A stretch of 64,000 nucleotides of DNA from JBCCGI01 sp039029355 (GTDB taxonomy: Bacteria > Planctomycetota > UBA1135 > GCA-002686595), in NCBI GenBank assembly GCA_039029355.1, contig JBCCGI010000002.1:1-64000 (forward strand), written 5' to 3'. This document shows positions 61,163-64,000 of this stretch, in pieces. The notes under the pieces were generated by a model. It did no database searches. It was given only the letters and a program-made list of their open reading frames with translations, and was not told the origin of the DNA. Position 1 is the first letter of the stretch. Each line of letters starts with the position of its first letter. The position numbers were made by a program, and so were the translations under genes.

Positions 61163-62053
61163 ATGAAAGCCTGGACCCGCACCTTCCTCGCGGCCGCACT
61201 GCTGGCGGCCTCCGCCGGCGCCCAAGACCGCGAGGCGGACAACAAGTCCGGCGTGGCCTTCCCCACGCCGCCCACCTTCCCGACCGACGACCCCGCGGCC
61301 CACGGGCGTGCGATCGCCGAGTTCGCCGACCTCTTCGAGCGCGGCTACCGCGACGAGATCCTCCAGGGCGAGATGACGCTCCTCGACGCCGACGGCGACT
61401 CGGTGCGGCGCGGCTTCAGCCGCATGGTGCTCGAGCAGCCCGAGAAGGGCGACAAGCTCGTGATCAAGTTCCTCAGCCCGGCGGAGATCAAGGGCGTGTC
61501 GGCGCTCACGCACGAGAACCCCGGCAGCTCGGACGACAACTGGCTCTACCTGCCCGCGAACAAGCGCGTGCGCCGCATCTCGGGCGCGAACAACACCGCC
61601 AGCTTCCAGGGCACCGAGTTCACCTACGAGGACCTCTCCAACCTCGACCCGAGCGAGTACGAGTGGCGCTTCCTCGAGCAGACCGAGATCGAGCGCGACG
61701 GCGAGCGGATTCCGGTCTACAAGCTCGACGCCAAGCCGACGTACGACGACACCGGCTACTCGCACATCGTCGTGTACTACCACCGTACCGAGTGGCGGCA
61801 GGAGCGCATGGAGTACTTCGACAAGGCGGGCCAGCACCTGAAGACGCGCGACGCCAGCGACTGGCGGTTGATGCACGGCCGGTTCTGGAGGTCGCACCTG
61901 CTCGAGATGGACAACCACCAGACGGGCAAGCGCACGCGGCTGGTGACCACGAAGTACTTCCTGAACCTCTCGCTGTACAAGAGCTCGCGGACCGGCAAGC
62001 CGCGCGAGAACCTCAGCGAGGACCTCTTCACCACGCGAGCCCTCGAGTCCTAG
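61163..62053 (+). CDS. LolA-like outer membrane lipoprotein-sorting protein
   Basis: A 296-residue exported protein with a signal peptide (LAAALLAASAGAQ). The rest matches the LolA-like family often encoded beside MMPL exporters. Landmarks are EILQGEMTLLDADGDSVRRGF, KLVIKFLSPAEIKGVSALTHE, NWLYLPANKRVRRISG and a C-terminal HLLEMDNHQTGKRTRLV segment. The fold is a half-barrel that carries a lipid across the periplasm. It is the second gene of the exporter operon and the gap to the barrel gene is three bases. Confidence 0.9.
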   Translation: MKAWTRTFLAAALLAASAGAQDREADNKSGVAFPTPPTFPTDDPAAHGRAIAEFADLFERGYRDEILQGEMTLLDADGDSVRRGFSRMVLEQPEKGDKLVIKFLSPAEIKGVSALTHENPGSSDDNWLYLPANKRVRRISGANNTASFQGTEFTYEDLSNLDPSEYEWRFLEQTEIERDGERIPVYKLDAKPTYDDTGYSHIVVYYHRTEWRQERMEYFDKAGQHLKTRDASDWRLMHGRFWRSHLLEMDNHQTGKRTRLVTTKYFLNLSLYKSSRTGKPRENLSEDLFTTRALES

Positions 62054-62056
62054 CCG

Positions 62057-63514
62057 ATGCGCCCGGGTAGGAGGAGGTGGGCCGCGCTGCTGGCCGGCGC
62101 GGCCGCGGCCGCGCCGGCGGCGGCGCAGGACGTCGAGGACCTGCTGGACGAGCTGACGCGCGACGTCGAGCTCATGGAGCAGCAGGACGCGGGCCTCGAC
62201 GACCTGCTCTCCGACGACGGCCTGGACGAGCTGCTGGGAGGCATCGACGAACCGGCCCCCGACGCCGCCGCCGACTCTCCCCTGACCGACTGGAAGGGCT
62301 TCGTCGAGCTGCGGCCGCGCGCCTACCTGCGCGACCACGACGACACCGACAAGAACGACGCCGAGCTGTTCCTCGAGGCCGAGCTCGAGCTGGACTTCCG
62401 CTTCGGCGAGCGGCTGACCGGCTACTTCCGCCCACGGGTGTTCGTCGACGCGCTGAACGGCGACTCGAACCGCTTTGAGCCCTACGAGGCCTACCTCACC
62501 TGGCAGGAGTCGAGCTGGGACCTGCGGGCGGGCCAGTTCGTCGAGAACTGGGGCATCGTCGACACGTTCAACCCGATCGACGTCGTCAACCGGCGCGACT
62601 TCGCGACCGACTTCCTCGACCCGGACCGACTGGGCGAGCTGGGGGTGCGCTACCGGCGCTTCTTCGACGGGGGCGACACCATCGGCGAGCCGACGCTGTC
62701 GCTGTACGCGCTGCCGACGTGGCGCGAGACGCGCTTCCCGGGCGAGGACTCGCGCTTCTCGTTCGACCAGCCGGGGATGCCGTTCGTCGAGGAGGACGGC
62801 CTGGAGCCCTCGGGCTCGGAGCGCGGGCTCTACGCGGCGCGCTTCCAGAGCACGCTCACGACCGGTCCCGCGAACGCCGACCTGCAGCTGCTGGTGGCGC
62901 GCGGCCCCGAGCGAGGCCCGCTAGCGGTGCCGGACCCGGGGGCAGCCGCGCCTCAGCTCGTGCCCGCCTACTACGGCGCGCGTACCTTCGGCGCCGGCCT
63001 GCGGGCGGTGCCGAACGAGGATGTCCTCGGGCACTTCCTGGCGACGCTCACGCTCAAGGCCGAGGTCGTCTTCAAGGACCCCTACCGCTTCGACGGATCG
63101 CCCATCGAGACGCCGGAGGACTACCTCGCCTACGTCGTGGGCGTCGACCGGCTCTTCTACGACCTGCTGCGCGCCCAGGATCAACTAACGGTTACGTTGG
63201 AATACGCGGGCGAGACCGGCGCGGATGATGCCGCGACGGTCTTCCGCCCCTTCCGCAACGACGTGATCGCGCGGGCCTTCTGGGAGGCGAACGACTTCGC
63301 TCGACGGTCGCTCGAGCTGCGGACCATCTACGATGTAGACACGAAAGAGGTGATCTGGGAGTCGATCTTCGAGACGCAGCTGCGCGCGATACACGAAGAC
63401 CTGAAGCTCAACGTCCAGCTTCAGCTGTTCGATCCGCCCGGCAATGGGGAGAGCGTCTTCGACTTCTTCCCGAACAACTCGCTGCTCGCGATCGGGCTGC
63501 GATGGGATCTGTGA
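62057..63514 (+). CDS. Outer-membrane beta-barrel protein of the exporter operon
   Basis: A 485-residue exported protein. After the signal peptide (ALLAGAAAAAPAAAQ) and an acidic linker, the chain is made of alternating amphipathic strands ending in aromatic/Arg girdles (WKGFVELRPRAYL, LTGYFRPRVFVDAL, SWDLRAGQFVENWGIVDTFNP, LAIGLRWDL at the C-terminus). The last residues W-D-L fit a barrel C-terminal strand. It resembles DUF1302-like outer-membrane proteins found with MMPL and LolA-like partners. The likely role is final passage of the exported lipid or insertion into the outer membrane. The stop is a TGA. Confidence 0.82.
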   Translation: MRPGRRRWAALLAGAAAAAPAAAQDVEDLLDELTRDVELMEQQDAGLDDLLSDDGLDELLGGIDEPAPDAAADSPLTDWKGFVELRPRAYLRDHDDTDKNDAELFLEAELELDFRFGERLTGYFRPRVFVDALNGDSNRFEPYEAYLTWQESSWDLRAGQFVENWGIVDTFNPIDVVNRRDFATDFLDPDRLGELGVRYRRFFDGGDTIGEPTLSLYALPTWRETRFPGEDSRFSFDQPGMPFVEEDGLEPSGSERGLYAARFQSTLTTGPANADLQLLVARGPERGPLAVPDPGAAAPQLVPAYYGARTFGAGLRAVPNEDVLGHFLATLTLKAEVVFKDPYRFDGSPIETPEDYLAYVVGVDRLFYDLLRAQDQLTVTLEYAGETGADDAATVFRPFRNDVIARAFWEANDFARRSLELRTIYDVDTKEVIWESIFETQLRAIHEDLKLNVQLQLFDPPGNGESVFDFFPNNSLLAIGLRWDL

Positions 63515-63694
63515 GGGGATCCCCCCGCGCCCGCGAGAGCTGAATAACTCCTTAGTCACAAAACACCGATCGAGCTGTTCCCGGCGTTGCGAATCGACGC
63601 GTGAAGGGAAGTGGACGCGAACTCCCAACCCGGCGTTGGGTTACACTCGCGCCCGTCCAGACCTTGCCGTGCCTCCCCCTCAGCTGGCTCGGGA

Positions 63695-64000
63695 ATGACA
63701 AAAGCCCTGCTCACCGATCGGTTCGTACAGATCACGTGCATTGCCTTTGCGGTCCTGATCGGCTTCTACGCCGATCCGGTCATCGCCGTAGAGCAGAGGG
63801 TCTTCTTCGCGCTTCAGGTCGCTCCGCTTGCCATGCTGGGCTGGTCACTGGCGGCGGCGTTGAGACCTCTCCGCACGAGCTCTTCGCCCGCTGAGAAGCG
63901 CTTTTGGGCCCTGCTGGCGGCGGGCCTGGTGGCCTGGTGGCTCAGTCAGTTGATGTTCACGTTCGTCCCGCCGGAGCACCAGGGGACGGGCACGCTGCTC
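63695..64000 (+). CDS. 5' part of a membrane protein, cut by the window end
   Basis: From the ATG at 63695 the frame is open to the last base, encoding at least 102 residues. It starts MTKALLTDRFVQITCIAFAV, and three hydrophobic segments are visible (about residues 12-30, 38-60 and 75-92). This is an N-terminal membrane part such as a sensor or signalling protein would have, but no domain is complete enough to name. The 180 bases before it contain no clear promoter or terminator. Confidence 0.55.
   Translation, partial: MTKALLTDRFVQITCIAFAVLIGFYADPVIAVEQRVFFALQVAPLAMLGWSLAAALRPLRTSSSPAEKRFWALLAAGLVAWWLSQLMFTFVPPEHQGTGTLL

Noticed and set aside
63601..63894. A 97-residue frame near the right end
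   Set aside because: Out of frame with the membrane-protein frame from 63695, Arg/Cys-rich and without a domain; the 63695 frame shows clear membrane helices.
1..64000. tRNA, rRNA or riboswitch genes
   Set aside because: No cloverleaf-like segment, GTTCGAATCC-type arm or known riboswitch core was found on reading both strands.

Overview
The window is a very G+C-rich bacterial chromosome segment with dense protein-coding content and no rRNA, tRNA, CRISPR array, insertion sequence or phage module that I could see. The gene mix points to Planctomycetota, probably a high-GC lineage. It includes several sulfatase-fold exported proteins, FG-GAP/ASPIC-UnbV secreted proteins, a Tat-exported Gfo/Idh/MocA oxidoreductase, an ECF sigma factor next to a Ser/Thr kinase with a TPR tail, a TPR-CHAT protein and a TPR-sulfotransferase. 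This assignment is inference from gene families; Myxococcota or another bacterium with a large secretome is the main alternative.

Layout. 0.2-4.2 kb: a sulfatase-like lipoprotein convergent with aminopeptidase N. 4.3-15 kb: an exported protein with 14 FG-GAP repeats, a second Thr-type sulfatase-like protein, a TPR-sulfotransferase, two tandem FGly-type sulfatases and a BadF/BadG-type sugar kinase. 15-23 kb: a sodium:solute symporter with its small partner, a secreted lysyl-endopeptidase-like protease, a Gfo/Idh/MocA oxidoreductase, a 1-Cys peroxiredoxin and a patatin-like protein. 22.9-26.4 kb: a large subtilase with a PKD domain. 26.5-28.0 kb: a two-gene TIR / pYEATS-TIR module, the best candidate for a little-described system. 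28-44.4 kb: a long minus-strand run of exported multidomain proteins, a cysteine-desulfurase-like enzyme, the kinase/ECF pair and a membrane protein. 44.5-54.6 kb: a DUF72 protein, a phosphopantetheinyl transferase with a type II thioesterase, carboxypeptidase-regulatory-like and glycine-rich proteins, a B12/radical SAM enzyme and a secreted TPR-CHAT protein. 54.8-63.5 kb: another secreted repeat protein, then a TetR-controlled export operon (TetR, RND/MMPL exporter, LolA-like protein, outer-membrane barrel). The last 306 bases hold the start of a membrane protein cut by the window end.

Themes. (1) Extracellular polymer processing: four sulfatase-fold proteins, a sulfotransferase, a sugar kinase, a symporter, a Gfo/Idh/MocA enzyme and secreted proteases. 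(2) A shared C-terminal beta domain recurs in several secreted proteins and sits inside the catalytic fold of the two FGly sulfatases. (3) Regulation and conflict: TIR/pYEATS-TIR, TPR-CHAT, kinase/ECF, and TetR with two matching operators. (4) Translation signals: TAG ends 24 of the 37 complete genes called, three convergent pairs share a CTAG stop overlap, and several starts are GTG or TTG, with one probable AUC.
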